Of a stretch of DNA of 44,451 nucleotides, positions 1 to 8,544 are shown in pieces. Position 1 is the first letter of the stretch, and the number at the start of each line of letters is the position of its first letter. The notes under the pieces were generated by a model. It was not told where the DNA came from, searched no databases, and saw nothing but the letters and a program-made list of their open reading frames with translations. The position numbers and the translations under genes were made by a program. The stretch is from NCBI GenBank assembly GCA_050123375.1, contig JASFHF010000014.1:1-44451 (forward strand). The letters run 5' to 3'. This stretch comes from JASFHF01 sp050123375 (GTDB lineage Bacteria > Pseudomonadota > Gammaproteobacteria > UBA12402).

Positions 1-673
1 ACTTCAAAACTAATTGTTTGCGTCGATGCCATAAAACTGGAGCGACATTAATTAATTCAATTTCGTTAAGAATATTTTCTTGATCGGTTTCAATATTGTT
101 GCACAATAAAGTGTAATGGTCTTTTTCTTTGCCATGGCGTAATTCTCTCAATAAAATTGTTCCGTCAGTAAGTTGTACAATGCATGGCATGCCGAACGCG
201 TTAGGATAATACTTTGGTTTTAATTTAACGCCGGCAACCACATCTTGCGGTAAAAACATTGGCGCCATAGCATCATCGGACACGGTAAAATCAATACTAT
301 CGAGATAATTGCTGCGGAAACATCTTAGCTCATCTTGAATACGTTCTTGTTCGGTTTTGATGATGGCCTGGATTATATTATCTTTGGCTTTGATGGCTTT
401 TTTGGCGGTGTTGTATACTATATTTCTATGCGGGGGAATTCCGCGGCCGGACATTAGCCACTCAAGATTGCATTCTATGCCTTCTGCCTGGAAGATCGGT
501 AGTAAAAATATCGCGCGTCGTTTTGGCAATCCTCCATGTCGTCCGTTTTCCCAGCCTTTATATGCAGAAAGTGATATGTTAATAGCATTTGCTACTTCTT
601 TTTGACTAAAGCGGGCTAGCTTTCTGAGCTGCTGTAATCGCCGCCCTTTTTCTTCTGCAGATGAAAGATCCAT
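1..673 (-). CDS. XRE-family repressor with S24-like C-terminal domain (3' end beyond window)
   Basis: The minus strand is open from an ATG at 673 to the window edge (224 codons, no stop reached). An N-terminal helix-turn-helix of about residues 8-60 reads RLQQLRKLARFSQKEVANAI and then ISLSAYKGWENGR, followed by CNLEWLMSGRG, the usual hinge of phage-type Cro/CI-like regulators. The C-terminal half resembles the LexA/CI S24 fold (VSDDAMAPMFLPQDVVAG), but the position of the catalytic serine in the GDSM-type motif is alanine (DDAM). It is therefore probably a non-cleaving, sensor-like version. It diverges from two tiny plus-strand ORFs and may repress them from the shared 674-809 region. Regulated targets are inferred, not seen. 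Confidence 0.8.
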   Translation of the reverse strand, partial: MDLSSAEEKGRRLQQLRKLARFSQKEVANAINISLSAYKGWENGRHGGLPKRRAIFLLPIFQAEGIECNLEWLMSGRGIPPHRNIVYNTAKKAIKAKDNIIQAIIKTEQERIQDELRCFRSNYLDSIDFTVSDDAMAPMFLPQDVVAGVKLKPKYYPNAFGMPCIVQLTDGTILLRELRHGKEKDHYTLLCNNIETDQENILNEIELINVAPVLWHRRKQLVLK

Positions 674-809
674 TAAATCAATTCCTTACACCATATTTTA
701 ATACCAAAGGGTTTATTTCTTAGTAAATGTCTTACATAATAATACGATATTTCTTCCTACCTTTTAGTTTACATAACTTCTATAATAAAGCAACTTAAGG
801 TAAGTAACA
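674..809. promoter_or_regulatory. Divergent promoter/operator region of the XRE regulator and small ORFs
   Basis: The intergenic stretch is very AT-rich. It holds a good -10 hexamer TATAAT at 781-786 for the rightward genes and two direct copies of TTACATAA (732-739 and 769-776), plausible half-sites for the divergent repressor. No strong -35 was recognised. The operator role is inferred from position only. Confidence 0.4.
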
Positions 810-822
810 ATGAGTATTGAAA

Positions 823-1008
823 ATGAAAACTGACCTTGAATTTCAGGACATGGTTGATGAAAATTTAACCAAAACAAAAGCAATTTTAGATTGCTTGTTA
901 GCAGCATGGGATAGCCAAATCATGCTTGATCGGGAAACGATTTATAACATTGTTTGGTCGGCGCATGATTATTTACAAGAAATTGTTAAATCCAAGAGAG
1001 GGGTATAA
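823..1008 (+). CDS. Small hypothetical protein (about 61 aa) divergent from XRE repressor
   Basis: No family was recognised. The protein is acidic and probably helical (LEFQDMVDENLTKTKAILDCL) with no signal peptide. The start is uncertain: ATG 823 has a weak GAG 8 bases upstream, and a TTG at 817 is also in frame. The best Shine-Dalgarno (AAGG, 797-800) instead serves an ATG at 810 that opens a 7-codon ORF (MSIENEN) ending in the TGA at 831-833, overlapping this start. That arrangement could couple translation. The next ORF begins 12 bases after the stop, suggesting one transcript. Confidence 0.5.
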   Translation: MKTDLEFQDMVDENLTKTKAILDCLLAAWDSQIMLDRETIYNIVWSAHDYLQEIVKSKRGV

Positions 1009-1020
1009 ATAGGAGACGTT

Positions 1021-1233
1021 ATGATGCAAACAAATCAAAGAGAAGCCGAAGAATTATTACAATTGGGTCTGCAGGCGTTGGTTAATAACCGCATTGATTT
1101 TGCCAAGAAATATTTTTGTAACGCTGCGGTACAGGGTGATGAACATGCTAACAGACTTTTAATGTTTTTGTGCTGCAGCCGAGACCAATCGCTTGCACGA
1201 GATATAATTCTATGTGCGGAAAGGTTGATATAA
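1021..1233 (+). CDS. Small Sel1/TPR-like protein (70 aa)
   Basis: The ORF has a good ribosome site AGGAG at 1011-1015 and two adjacent ATGs (1021 and 1024). The sequence EELLQLGLQALVNNRIDFAKKYFCNAAVQGDEHANRLL looks like one helical hairpin of Sel1/TPR type, a protein-protein interaction repeat. One repeat cannot form a full solenoid, so it may dimerise or be a fragment. It probably shares a transcript with the small ORF before it and lies opposite the XRE regulator. Function is unknown. Confidence 0.5.
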   Translation: MMQTNQREAEELLQLGLQALVNNRIDFAKKYFCNAAVQGDEHANRLLMFLCCSRDQSLARDIILCAERLI

Positions 1234-1252
1234 TATAATTTGCGTAATTCTT

Positions 1253-1287
1253 ACTCTGAAGAGCAGATAGCGTTCTAGCTTCAGAGT
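1253..1287. terminator. Perfect 9-bp stem-loop after the small ORFs
   Basis: ACTCTGAAG at 1253-1261 pairs with CTTCAGAGT at 1279-1287 around a 17-base loop. It lies 20 bases after the stop of the Sel1-like ORF. There is no U-run, so it is a possible terminator or RNA-stabilising hairpin rather than a classic intrinsic terminator. Confidence 0.35.
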
Positions 1288-1387
1288 AGAGTTCAACATG
1301 CATATTTTTGATTAAAATTAACCCATGAATTTCTAGGAAATTCGGTGTTTCTTGGGTATTCTATCATAAGTGGTAGAGGAATAATCA

Positions 1388-3121
1388 ATGAAACTCCGAA
1401 TTTGGCGCAATAATCAATTAGCAGCGTGGCAGCCCAATGTTTGGGATGTGGTGGTTTTGCTGCTGGTTTTTGTGATTTTTGTGGTTCTTGCGCATGGCGC
1501 TAGTCAAATGGCCACGCCATATCAGTTGGGAGACCGACTGCCAATTTCATTATCAGTTAAATATTTACCCGCTTATGCATTGCGTACTACTTTGCGGATG
1601 TTTATCGCGTTGTTTGCTTCGTTATTATTTACTTTTTTTATGGGCAGTTTGGCAGCAAAAAATAAGCATGCCGAACGCATCATCATTCCTATTATTGATA
1701 TTTTACAATCAATTCCAGTGTTGGGTTATTTGTCAATTACGGTGGTTGTGTTTATCGCGTTATTTCCAAATAGTTTGTTAGGGCCGGAATGTGCGGCGAT
1801 TTTGGCAATTTTTACCGGACAGGCGTGGAATATGTTTTTAGGGTTTTATCAATGCTTGAAAAATGTGCCTAGTGATTTACGTGAAGCAAGTGCAATGTTT
1901 CAATTATCTTCCTGGCAAAAATTTTGGCGGGTTGAGGTGCCGTTTGCGATGCCAAGTTTAATTTGGAATACCATGATGTCAATGTCGGCAAGTTGGTTTT
2001 TTATCACAGCGTCAGAAGCTATTGCTGTTAATAATCAAAATATTTTATTGCCAGGAATTGGCTCTTATATCGGAGTTGCAATTGCTCATATGAATAAATC
2101 CGCGATTGTGTATGCAATTGTTACCATGTTAATTGTGATTTTATTGTATGACCAATTGTTATTTCGACCGATAATTGTATGGAGTGAAAAATTTAAGGCG
2201 GAAGAAGATGAAGGTAAGCAGAAACCTGGTTCGTTAATTATAAGTTTATTGCAGCGTACGCGTTTGCTTTATTATTTTGGACAAGTGTTTGCGGTTTTTG
2301 CGGATGGAATGGTTAACTTCCGTGCAGGTAAACATTTGGAGAAAATAAAATTTGTGCGGCCGAAAAAATCAACTATAATTTCAGTTATAATTTATATTTG
2401 GTATTTTATAATTTTTATTACTTGTTTGCTGATAACTGCGTTTTTAATTCGATATATTTTTAAAGCTTTAACTATTCACGAAACTTTGCACGTAGTTAAA
2501 TTGGGTCTTTACACTACGATTCGTATCGCGGTTTTGTTAATTTTGTGTATGCTTGTTTGGGTGCCGATTGGCGTGTGGATCGGATTACGTCCGCGGGTTG
2601 CGCAAATCGCGCAGCCTATCGCGCAATTTTTTGCAGCATTTCCAGCGAATTTGCTATTTCCAATCGTGACGATGATAATTTTGAAATATAAACTCAATGT
2701 AAATATTTGGACTTCACCTTTAATAATTTTAGGTTCGCAATGGTATATTTTATTTAATGTGATTGCGGGAACTACGGCGTTACCAAAAGAATTAGTGCAG
2801 GTGGCGACAAATTTTGGCTTGAAAAAATGGTTGTGGTGGAAAAGATTTATTTTGCCGGGGATTTTTCCTTATTTAATTACTGGTGCAATTACTGCAGCCG
2901 GAGGTGCGTGGAATGCAACAATTGTTGCAGAGATTGTGCATTGGGGGCACACGACTTTAAAAGCAGAAGGGTTAGGAGCGTATATCGCTGAAGTTACTGC
3001 TACTGGAGATTTTCCGCGTGTAGCGCTTGGAATTGCTATGATGTGTGTTTTTGTTTTGGTGTTTAACCATATAGTTTGGCGGCCATTGTATAAGTTGGCG
3101 GAAGAGAGGTTTACTATATGA
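1388..3121 (+). CDS. Double-domain ABC transporter permease, NitT/TauT type
   Basis: This 577-residue inner-membrane protein carries two binding-protein-dependent permease domains in one chain. The first covers about residues 20-255, with an EAA loop at LREASAMFQLSSWQKFWRVE. The second covers about 335-570, with an EAA loop near KELVQVATNFGLKKWLWWKR. Each half has about six hydrophobic helices. Proteins of this layout pair with an ATPase carrying an AAA-associated C-terminal domain, which is exactly the next gene. The ribosome site AGAGGA lies about 8 bases upstream of the ATG. No solute-binding protein gene is adjacent, so the substrate cannot be named; nitrate, sulfonate or bicarbonate labels given to relatives should not be trusted here. 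The stop codon abuts repeat copy A. Confidence 0.88.
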   Translation: MKLRIWRNNQLAAWQPNVWDVVVLLLVFVIFVVLAHGASQMATPYQLGDRLPISLSVKYLPAYALRTTLRMFIALFASLLFTFFMGSLAAKNKHAERIIIPIIDILQSIPVLGYLSITVVVFIALFPNSLLGPECAAILAIFTGQAWNMFLGFYQCLKNVPSDLREASAMFQLSSWQKFWRVEVPFAMPSLIWNTMMSMSASWFFITASEAIAVNNQNILLPGIGSYIGVAIAHMNKSAIVYAIVTMLIVILLYDQLLFRPIIVWSEKFKAEEDEGKQKPGSLIISLLQRTRLLYYFGQVFAVFADGMVNFRAGKHLEKIKFVRPKKSTIISVIIYIWYFIIFITCLLITAFLIRYIFKALTIHETLHVVKLGLYTTIRIAVLLILCMLVWVPIGVWIGLRPRVAQIAQPIAQFFAAFPANLLFPIVTMIILKYKLNVNIWTSPLIILGSQWYILFNVIAGTTALPKELVQVATNFGLKKWLWWKRFILPGIFPYLITGAITAAGGAWNATIVAEIVHWGHTTLKAEGLGAYIAEVTATGDFPRVALGIAMMCVFVLVFNHIVWRPLYKLAEERFTI

Positions 3122-3125
3122 TATC

Positions 3126-3256
3126 GGGGTATGTAATAATGGGGTCAGATCTTGAATTTTAGGCTTTGGCTTAGTGGATAGAAATAGCAGATTCAAGTTT
3201 TGAGTTTTAAACTATAAGTGTAAAATTCAAGACCTGACCCCGCTAAGAGGTACCCC
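3126..3256 (+). repeat. GGGGTC hairpin element, copy A
   Basis: This is the first of four related copies. The inner arms are 21 bp: 3141-3161, beginning GGGGTCAGATCTTG, and 3221-3241, ending CAAGACCTGACCCC, with one A-C mismatch. Shorter outer arms are GGGGTA at 3126 and TACCCC at 3251. The loop (GGATAGAAATAG core) gives it a direction. It fills the gap between permease and ATPase and starts 4 bases after the permease stop. Confidence 0.85.
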
Positions 3257-3288
3257 CAGCCCCTCTACGAAGTACATTAGGAGCAAGT

Positions 3289-4575
3289 ATGAAAGACTTA
3301 ATTCGAGTACAAAAAATTAAAAAATTATTTCGTAAAGATCCGATGCAGGAAATGTTGGTATTAGATGATATTGATTTTGCGGTGCATGAAGGTGAAATTG
3401 TAGCGCTTCTTGGACGTTCCGGTTCTGGTAAATCTACTTTATTGCGGATTATTGCTGGTTTAGTAAAACCTTCGGCAGGGCAAATATTTTATCGTGGTGA
3501 ACCAATTTATGGACCTGTTCCAGGAATTACCATGGTGTTTCAGCATTTTGCGTTAATGCCGTGGTTAACTGTATTACAAAATGTGGAGCTTGGTTTAGAA
3601 GCGTTAGGTGTTTCTCGCAAAGAGCGAAGACAGCGTGCGATTAAGGCTCTTGATAATATTGGTTTGGATGGATTTGAGTCGGCATTTCCAAAAGAATTAT
3701 CCGGCGGTATGCGGCAGCGAGTCGGAATTGCCAGAGCATTGGTGGTTAATCCGGATGTTTTGTTAATGGATGAACCGTTTTCCGCTTTGGATATTTTGAC
3801 TGCGGATAATTTACGCGGTGATTTATTAGATCTTTGGGCAAAAGAAGAAAATAAGAAAAACGGAATTTTATTGGTTACGCATAATATTGAAGAGGCGATT
3901 TTTTTGGCGGATCGTGTGGTAATTTTGGATGGCAGTCCAGGAAGAATTCGTGCGAAGCTGGAAATTGATTTGCCGCATCCGCGTGATGAACAAAGTCCGG
4001 AATTTCGTCGTTTAGTTGATCATGTTTATACATTAATGACTACTGAAACACCTGAAGAAGCCGCACAAGCAATTGATTTGGGTTATCGTTTTCCTGATGC
4101 GAGTGTTTCGGAATTGTCTGGTTTGATTGAGATGATTGCTGAGGAACAAGAGATGCGTGGAGATAAACCAGTTGATTTGCCAAAAATTGCTGATGAATTT
4201 TCACTTGATATTGATGATTTGTTGCCGTTAACCGAAGTTTTGGATATTTTGGGTTTTGCGCAAGAAGCGGGAGGAGATATCAAAATAACCGAAGCAGGTA
4301 AGCAGTTTGTTGAAGCTGATATTTTAGATCGTAAGAAAATTTTTGCTAAACATTTATTGGAACATGTTCCATTGGTTAAATTTATTCATACAGAATTAGC
4401 AAAAAGTTATAATCAGCGTGTATCGAAAAAACATATATTAGATAGTTTGGAAGATTATCTGAGCGAAAGTGATGCGGAGAGAGTCTTAAAGATCGCAATT
4501 GAATGGGGACGTTATGCAGAATTGTTTGCTTATGATGATAAGGCTGGTGAGTTGAATATGGAGAATCCGGAGTAA
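3289..4575 (+). CDS. ABC transporter ATPase with AAA-associated C-terminal domain
   Basis: This is the energising subunit for the double permease upstream. The ATPase domain covers about residues 1-250, with Walker A GRSGSGKST, a signature LSGGMRQRVGIARAL, Walker B VLLMDEPFSALD and an H-loop LLVTHNIEE. Residues of about 280-415 form an extra helical domain of the type found only on ATPases paired with fused NitT/TauT permeases. The length of 428 aa fits that group. The ribosome site is AGGAG, 6 bases before the ATG. The gene is separated from the permease only by repeat copy A, so the pair is probably one operon with a structured spacer. Confidence 0.9.
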   Translation: MKDLIRVQKIKKLFRKDPMQEMLVLDDIDFAVHEGEIVALLGRSGSGKSTLLRIIAGLVKPSAGQIFYRGEPIYGPVPGITMVFQHFALMPWLTVLQNVELGLEALGVSRKERRQRAIKALDNIGLDGFESAFPKELSGGMRQRVGIARALVVNPDVLLMDEPFSALDILTADNLRGDLLDLWAKEENKKNGILLVTHNIEEAIFLADRVVILDGSPGRIRAKLEIDLPHPRDEQSPEFRRLVDHVYTLMTTETPEEAAQAIDLGYRFPDASVSELSGLIEMIAEEQEMRGDKPVDLPKIADEFSLDIDDLLPLTEVLDILGFAQEAGGDIKITEAGKQFVEADILDRKKIFAKHLLEHVPLVKFIHTELAKSYNQRVSKKHILDSLEDYLSESDAERVLKIAIEWGRYAELFAYDDKAGELNMENPE

Positions 4576-4599
4576 GCTAGTTGATGATTTGCTGTTAAA

Positions 4600-4840
4600 T
4601 TGGAACTCGTAATTTTACAACTTGTATGTTTTGTAAAATTACGAGTAAGCAAGCACAAAAATAACTAAAATAGAACACAAATTTACCATGCGCGGTAGCT
4701 TACTAAAATACACTAACGTTAGTATGTTTCAGTGGGAATTACCGCGCATGCAAGATTGGTACTCTTTTAAAGCTATAAGAATGCTTGGTAACTCATGATT
4801 TTACAAAAACAAACTGGTTGTAAAATCATGAGTTTCGTTT
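4600..4840. repeat. Composite palindromic repeat, full copy (ACTCGTAATTTTACAA family)
   Basis: The 325-base gap between the ATPase and the antiporter is largely filled by this structure. Hairpin 1 has perfect 16-bp arms (4605-4620 and 4631-4646, ACTCGTAATTTTACAA). A central inverted repeat, CATGCGCGGTA, is at 4687-4697 and 4740-4750 and encloses the palindrome ACTAACGTTAGT (4712-4723). Hairpin 2 has 16-bp arms (4791-4806 and 4818-4833, ACTCATGATTTTACAA). The two hairpins are versions of each other with paired changes, so the whole unit is itself an inverted repeat. A half copy lies near 16755. Confidence 0.8.
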
Positions 4841-4900
4841 AAAACCGGCATTAGCATTTTTTACAAATTTTGCATTTTGAGGTGTAATTAGGAAAAAACA

Positions 4901-6166
4901 ATGAATTTATACACAATTATTTCAGTTATTATTACTTTAGCTATTTTGGTTAGTTATTGTAATTACCGATTTTTAAAAATGCAGCCGGCAATTGCAATCA
5001 TGACAACTTCTTTGTGCTTATCCGTGATTTTGCTGGTTGCAGATCATTTGGGTTTTCATGTAGTGCATCACGATGTAACTGCTTTTGTTAATCAATTACA
5101 TTTTCACGATTTATTAATGAATTGTATGCTGGGTTTGTTGTTGTTTGCCGGATCATTAACTGTAGATGTTTCGTTGCTCAAGAAACAAAAATGGGAGATT
5201 GGAGCTTTAGCTACGATTGGGGTAATTGCATCAACATTTTTAGTTGGATTTGCGATTTATTTTATTTTGCATATTTTTCATTTAAAAATTTCTTTAATTT
5301 ATTGCTTATTATTTGGAGCTTTAATTTCACCAACCGATCCAATTGCGGTAATTGCAACAATGAAACAAGCGAACGCGCCCAAAAAACTTGGAATTTTATT
5401 AACGGGAGAATCATTATTTAATGATGGTGTGGCAGTGGTGTTGTTTGTTACTTTATACCATGTAGCATTTGCTTCAGAGACGGTAAAATTTTCTGAGATA
5501 ACCTTATCGTTTTTGCAGAATACTTTAGGCGGAATTGCTTTTGGTTTATTTTTAGGAGTATTGACTTATTGGTTAATGAGGCCAATTGATGATCGTAAAA
5601 TCGCGATTTTATTTACAATTGCTTTAGTGACTGGCGGATATACTTTGGCTCAGGCTTTAAATGTTTCAGGGCCGTTAGCGATGGTAACAGTAGGTATTTT
5701 TATTGCTAATAACAAAAATGTAATTTTTCGTTCGCAAATTATTCAGGAACATCTGGAAGGATTTTGGGAATTAATTGATGAGTTGTTAAATGCAATTTTG
5801 TTTTTGTTGATTGGGTTTGAGATTTTGTTAGTGCATTTTTCATTATGGTTAATAGTTGCGGCAATTTGCGCTATACCTTTGATCTTATTAATTCGTTTGG
5901 TTACAGTTGCAATACCAATGCGTTTTGCCAGATATTGGCGCAAATATCCACCAAATACTATAAGAATTTTGACCTGGGGTGGTTTGCGTGGCGGATTAGC
6001 AGTAGCGTTGGCGCTTTCGATTCCTGAAGGAACAATTGGTAATGTGTTCTTGCCAATGACTTATCTTGTGGTGTTATTTTCGATTTTGATTCAGGGATCA
6101 ACCATCAAGTGGTTAATTAAAAAAAGTAAATTTACAGTGCTTGATAATATTGTGGGTACAAAATAA
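4901..6166 (+). CDS. Sodium/proton antiporter, CPA1 family
   Basis: This is a 421-residue integral inner-membrane protein with about 10-12 hydrophobic helices. The CPA1 core is clear: ISPTDPIAVIATMKQ, then LLTGESLFNDGVAVVLF (the ND ion-binding pair), and near the C-terminus TWGGLRGGLAVALAL. The family exchanges Na+ (or K+) for protons to control cytoplasmic pH and salt. There is no long cytoplasmic regulatory tail, consistent with a short NhaP-like bacterial form. The ribosome site AGGA precedes the ATG by about 9 bases. The gene stands alone between repeat structure and the convergent waaA. Ion specificity cannot be read from sequence. Confidence 0.88.
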   Translation: MNLYTIISVIITLAILVSYCNYRFLKMQPAIAIMTTSLCLSVILLVADHLGFHVVHHDVTAFVNQLHFHDLLMNCMLGLLLFAGSLTVDVSLLKKQKWEIGALATIGVIASTFLVGFAIYFILHIFHLKISLIYCLLFGALISPTDPIAVIATMKQANAPKKLGILLTGESLFNDGVAVVLFVTLYHVAFASETVKFSEITLSFLQNTLGGIAFGLFLGVLTYWLMRPIDDRKIAILFTIALVTGGYTLAQALNVSGPLAMVTVGIFIANNKNVIFRSQIIQEHLEGFWELIDELLNAILFLLIGFEILLVHFSLWLIVAAICAIPLILLIRLVTVAIPMRFARYWRKYPPNTIRILTWGGLRGGLAVALALSIPEGTIGNVFLPMTYLVVLFSILIQGSTIKWLIKKSKFTVLDNIVGTK

Positions 6167-6175
6167 CACGTTTTT

Positions 6176-6214
6176 ATGTTACGCACATATCTTATATCAC
6201 TTTTTGCGTAACAT
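6176..6214. terminator. Inverted repeat at the convergent antiporter/waaA ends
   Basis: ATGTTACGCA at 6176-6185 pairs with TGCGTAACAT at 6205-6214, spanning the last bases of waaA and the spacer between two converging genes. It lacks a clean U-run on either strand, so it is at best a weak bidirectional terminator. Confidence 0.35.
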
Positions 6215-7481
6215 CAGGTAGTAACTTTTGAATTAGCTGCATATGTTTAGTTACCGCGCCGCGATTGGCATCAACTACAGCTTTAGCGTTTTCGCCAAAT
6301 TGTTGTCGTAATTTTGGATCATTGAAAAACTTAATCACTTGTGCGGCTAATTCAGCTGCATTTTCAATTAGTATCAAGGCATGTTTTTCTTGTAGCAAGC
6401 GTGCAATTTCAGCGAAATTAAATACATACGGTCCGGAGATGATCGGTAAGCTAAGAATAGCTGGTTCTAAAAAATTGTGTCCGCCGATTGATGCTAGACT
6501 TCCACCGACAAATGCTATATCGCTTGCCGCGTAAAACTGCATAAGTTCTCCCATCGTATCACCAAGAAAAATATCAGTTTTTGTGCTGCATGGAATATTT
6601 TCACTGCGTGACACAACATTGTAATTTTGTTTTTTACATAATGTAAGTACTTGCGCAAAACGTTCCGGATGCCGTGGTACTAGAATTAACAAGCAATCTG
6701 GCAGTTGATGCTTTATTTTTTTAAATGCGTTTAAAATAATTTCTTCTTCGCCTTCGTGAGTGCTGGCAGCAATCCATACTGGACGATTTGCGCCTAGTTG
6801 TTGGCGTAAAATTTCGCCAGTTTCTTTAATGCTTGGGGCTAAGTTAATATCAAATTTGATGCTGCCGGTAGTGGTAACATATTCTTGCGGCGCGCCAAGC
6901 TGTATGAATCTGTTTGCATCAAGTGATGCTTGTGCAGCAATTTGATTAATGTCTTTTAACATTTGTGCAGTAATTGTTTTGATTTTGGCATAACCTTTCG
7001 CAGATTTTTCAGATAAACGGGCATTGGCTAATAAAATAGGAATTTGTTTGGCGCGTGCGTAATGCAGTAAATTAGGCCATAACTCAGTTTCCATGATAAT
7101 TAATATTTTTGGCTTGGTTTTATTAAAAAATCGTTTAACTGCATCTGGTAAATCATAAGGGACATAAACGTGAAACACAGAATCTTTTAATGATTTTTTT
7201 ACTTGTTGTGAGCCGGTGACTGTCATAGTGGTGACAGTTATTGGCAGGTCTGGATAATTTTTTTGTAGTTGATGAATTAATGGTATAGCAGCAATAGTTT
7301 CGCCAACTGAAGCAGCATGAATTACAATTCCATGTTTAAATTTTTTTGGAATAGTAAAAAAACCAAAACGTTCATTCCAGCGTTTGCGGTAACCGGAAGA
7401 TTTAATCGAACGCCAGAGTAAACGTATTAAAATCAGTGGAATTGATATATATAGTAGAATGTTGTAAATGTAGTGTAACAT
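6192..7481 (-). CDS. waaA: 3-deoxy-D-manno-octulosonic acid (Kdo) transferase
   Basis: This enzyme adds Kdo from CMP-Kdo to the lipid A precursor at the cytoplasmic face of the inner membrane, the first step of LPS core assembly. The N-terminus has one membrane anchor (about residues 5-23). The N-terminal glycosyltransferase domain follows, with HAASVGETIAAIPL, TTMTVTGSQQVKKSL and METELWPNLL. The C-terminal domain carries the CMP-Kdo binding region (FVGGSLASIGGHNFLEPA). At 429 aa the length is normal. It is single, divergent from rpe, and fits with waaF and the Kdo-kinase-like gene elsewhere in the window. One or two Kdo additions cannot be told apart from sequence. Confidence 0.95.
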   Translation of the reverse strand: MLHYIYNILLYISIPLILIRLLWRSIKSSGYRKRWNERFGFFTIPKKFKHGIVIHAASVGETIAAIPLIHQLQKNYPDLPITVTTMTVTGSQQVKKSLKDSVFHVYVPYDLPDAVKRFFNKTKPKILIIMETELWPNLLHYARAKQIPILLANARLSEKSAKGYAKIKTITAQMLKDINQIAAQASLDANRFIQLGAPQEYVTTTGSIKFDINLAPSIKETGEILRQQLGANRPVWIAASTHEGEEEIILNAFKKIKHQLPDCLLILVPRHPERFAQVLTLCKKQNYNVVSRSENIPCSTKTDIFLGDTMGELMQFYAASDIAFVGGSLASIGGHNFLEPAILSLPIISGPYVFNFAEIARLLQEKHALILIENAAELAAQVIKFFNDPKLRQQFGENAKAVVDANRGAVTKHMQLIQKLLPDVTQKVI

Positions 7482-7567
7482 GTTTTTGTGTTAACCTTGT
7501 TCTTGAAATTGAATTTATCACATTTTAGCAGTAATATATAAGTTGTATATACGTTTAAGGAATTATT

Positions 7568-8230
7568 ATGGATAAATATTTGATTGCGCCTTCAATTTTA
7601 TCAGCTAATTTTGCACGGCTTGGAGAAGAAGTAGAAACAGTGTTGCAGGCTGGTGCTGATCTTATTCATTTTGATGTAATGGATAATCATTATGTGCCTA
7701 ATCTTACGGTTGGGCCATTAGTTTGTAAGGCGTTGCGTGATTACGGAATTAAAGCGGATTTGGATGTACATTTAATGACCGAGCCAGTGGATAGTTTAGT
7801 TTTACCGTTTGCGAAGGCTGGTGCAAATATGATTACTTTTCATCCGGAAGCGTCGAAACATGTTGATCGTACTTTGCAATTGATTAAAGATAATGGTTGT
7901 CAAGCAGGGCTTGCATTAAACCCGGCGACACCAACTTCAGTATTAGAGAATGTTATGCATAAACTGGATTTGATTTTAGTGATGACGGTCAATCCTGGTT
8001 TTGGCGGACAACAATTTATTGAACCAATGGTTGAGAAAATCGTGAAGGTGCGCAAGTTAATTGATAAATCAGGTTTTAAAATCAAATTTGCGGTTGACGG
8101 CGGTATAAATAAAGATACTATTGCTAAAGTTGCGCAAGCTGGCGCAAATATGTTTATAGCAGGCTCGGCAATTTTTCACACGAAGGATTATCAGCAAGCT
8201 ATTCAAAATTTGCGCCGGCAGATAAGTTGA
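7568..8230 (+). CDS. rpe: Ribulose-phosphate 3-epimerase
   Basis: This cytosolic TIM-barrel metalloenzyme interconverts ribulose 5-phosphate and xylulose 5-phosphate in the pentose phosphate pathway. Signature segments are LIHFDVMDNHYVPNLTVGP (metal-binding His/Asp), VHLMTEP, MTVNPGFGGQQF and VDGGIN. The length of 220 aa is typical. AAGGA lies just before the ATG at 7568. It converges on the glpE-like and rpiA genes; rpiA encodes the partner isomerase acting on the same substrate, so two pentose-phosphate genes lie here tail to tail. Confidence 0.96.
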   Translation: MDKYLIAPSILSANFARLGEEVETVLQAGADLIHFDVMDNHYVPNLTVGPLVCKALRDYGIKADLDVHLMTEPVDSLVLPFAKAGANMITFHPEASKHVDRTLQLIKDNGCQAGLALNPATPTSVLENVMHKLDLILVMTVNPGFGGQQFIEPMVEKIVKVRKLIDKSGFKIKFAVDGGINKDTIAKVAQAGANMFIAGSAIFHTKDYQQAIQNLRRQIS

Positions 8231-8240
8231 AGATGCTTTT

Positions 8241-8543
8241 TTAAGATTTGCTTACCCAATCTTTAAATCCACCGGTTAAGTTATAAACTTCTTTAAATCC
8301 TTTTCCCGTTAAGCGTGATACAGTTTTTTTGCTGCGATTGCCGCGGTAACAACAAACAATGATCATTTGTTCTTTGTTTGTTGCTTCAACAAAATCATTA
8401 AAATTATATTGGTCAAGAAAAATGGCGTTAGAAATGTGTTGCTCTTCGTAATCTTCTTCATTTCTGACGTCAACAATGGTAACTTTTTCGTGCTGCATTT
8501 TTTCTTTTAATTCTTCAACGGTAATTTCTTTGATTCTATCCAT
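8241..8543 (-). CDS. glpE: GlpE-like single-domain rhodanese
   Basis: The start is placed at ATG 8543, one base after the rpiA stop, giving 100 aa; a longer reading inside rpiA is unlikely. The single rhodanese domain reads EITVEELKEKM, then VTIVDVRNEEDYEEQHI, then the active-site loop CCYRGNRSKK and TGGFKDWV at the end. The loop cysteine before YRGN takes up sulfane sulfur in thiosulfate:cyanide sulfurtransferases. GlpE of E. coli has the same size and a CYHGNSS loop. The physiological sulfur donor is unknown. It is probably co-transcribed with rpiA. Confidence 0.85.
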   Translation of the reverse strand: MDRIKEITVEELKEKMQHEKVTIVDVRNEEDYEEQHISNAIFLDQYNFNDFVEATNKEQMIIVCCYRGNRSKKTVSRLTGKGFKEVYNLTGGFKDWVSKS

Positions 8544-8544
8544 T

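Noticed and set aside
1479..1781. A 100-codon ORF inside the permease.
   Set aside because: It is a shifted frame of a well-supported membrane protein; its Cys/Leu-rich composition is an artefact of the frame.
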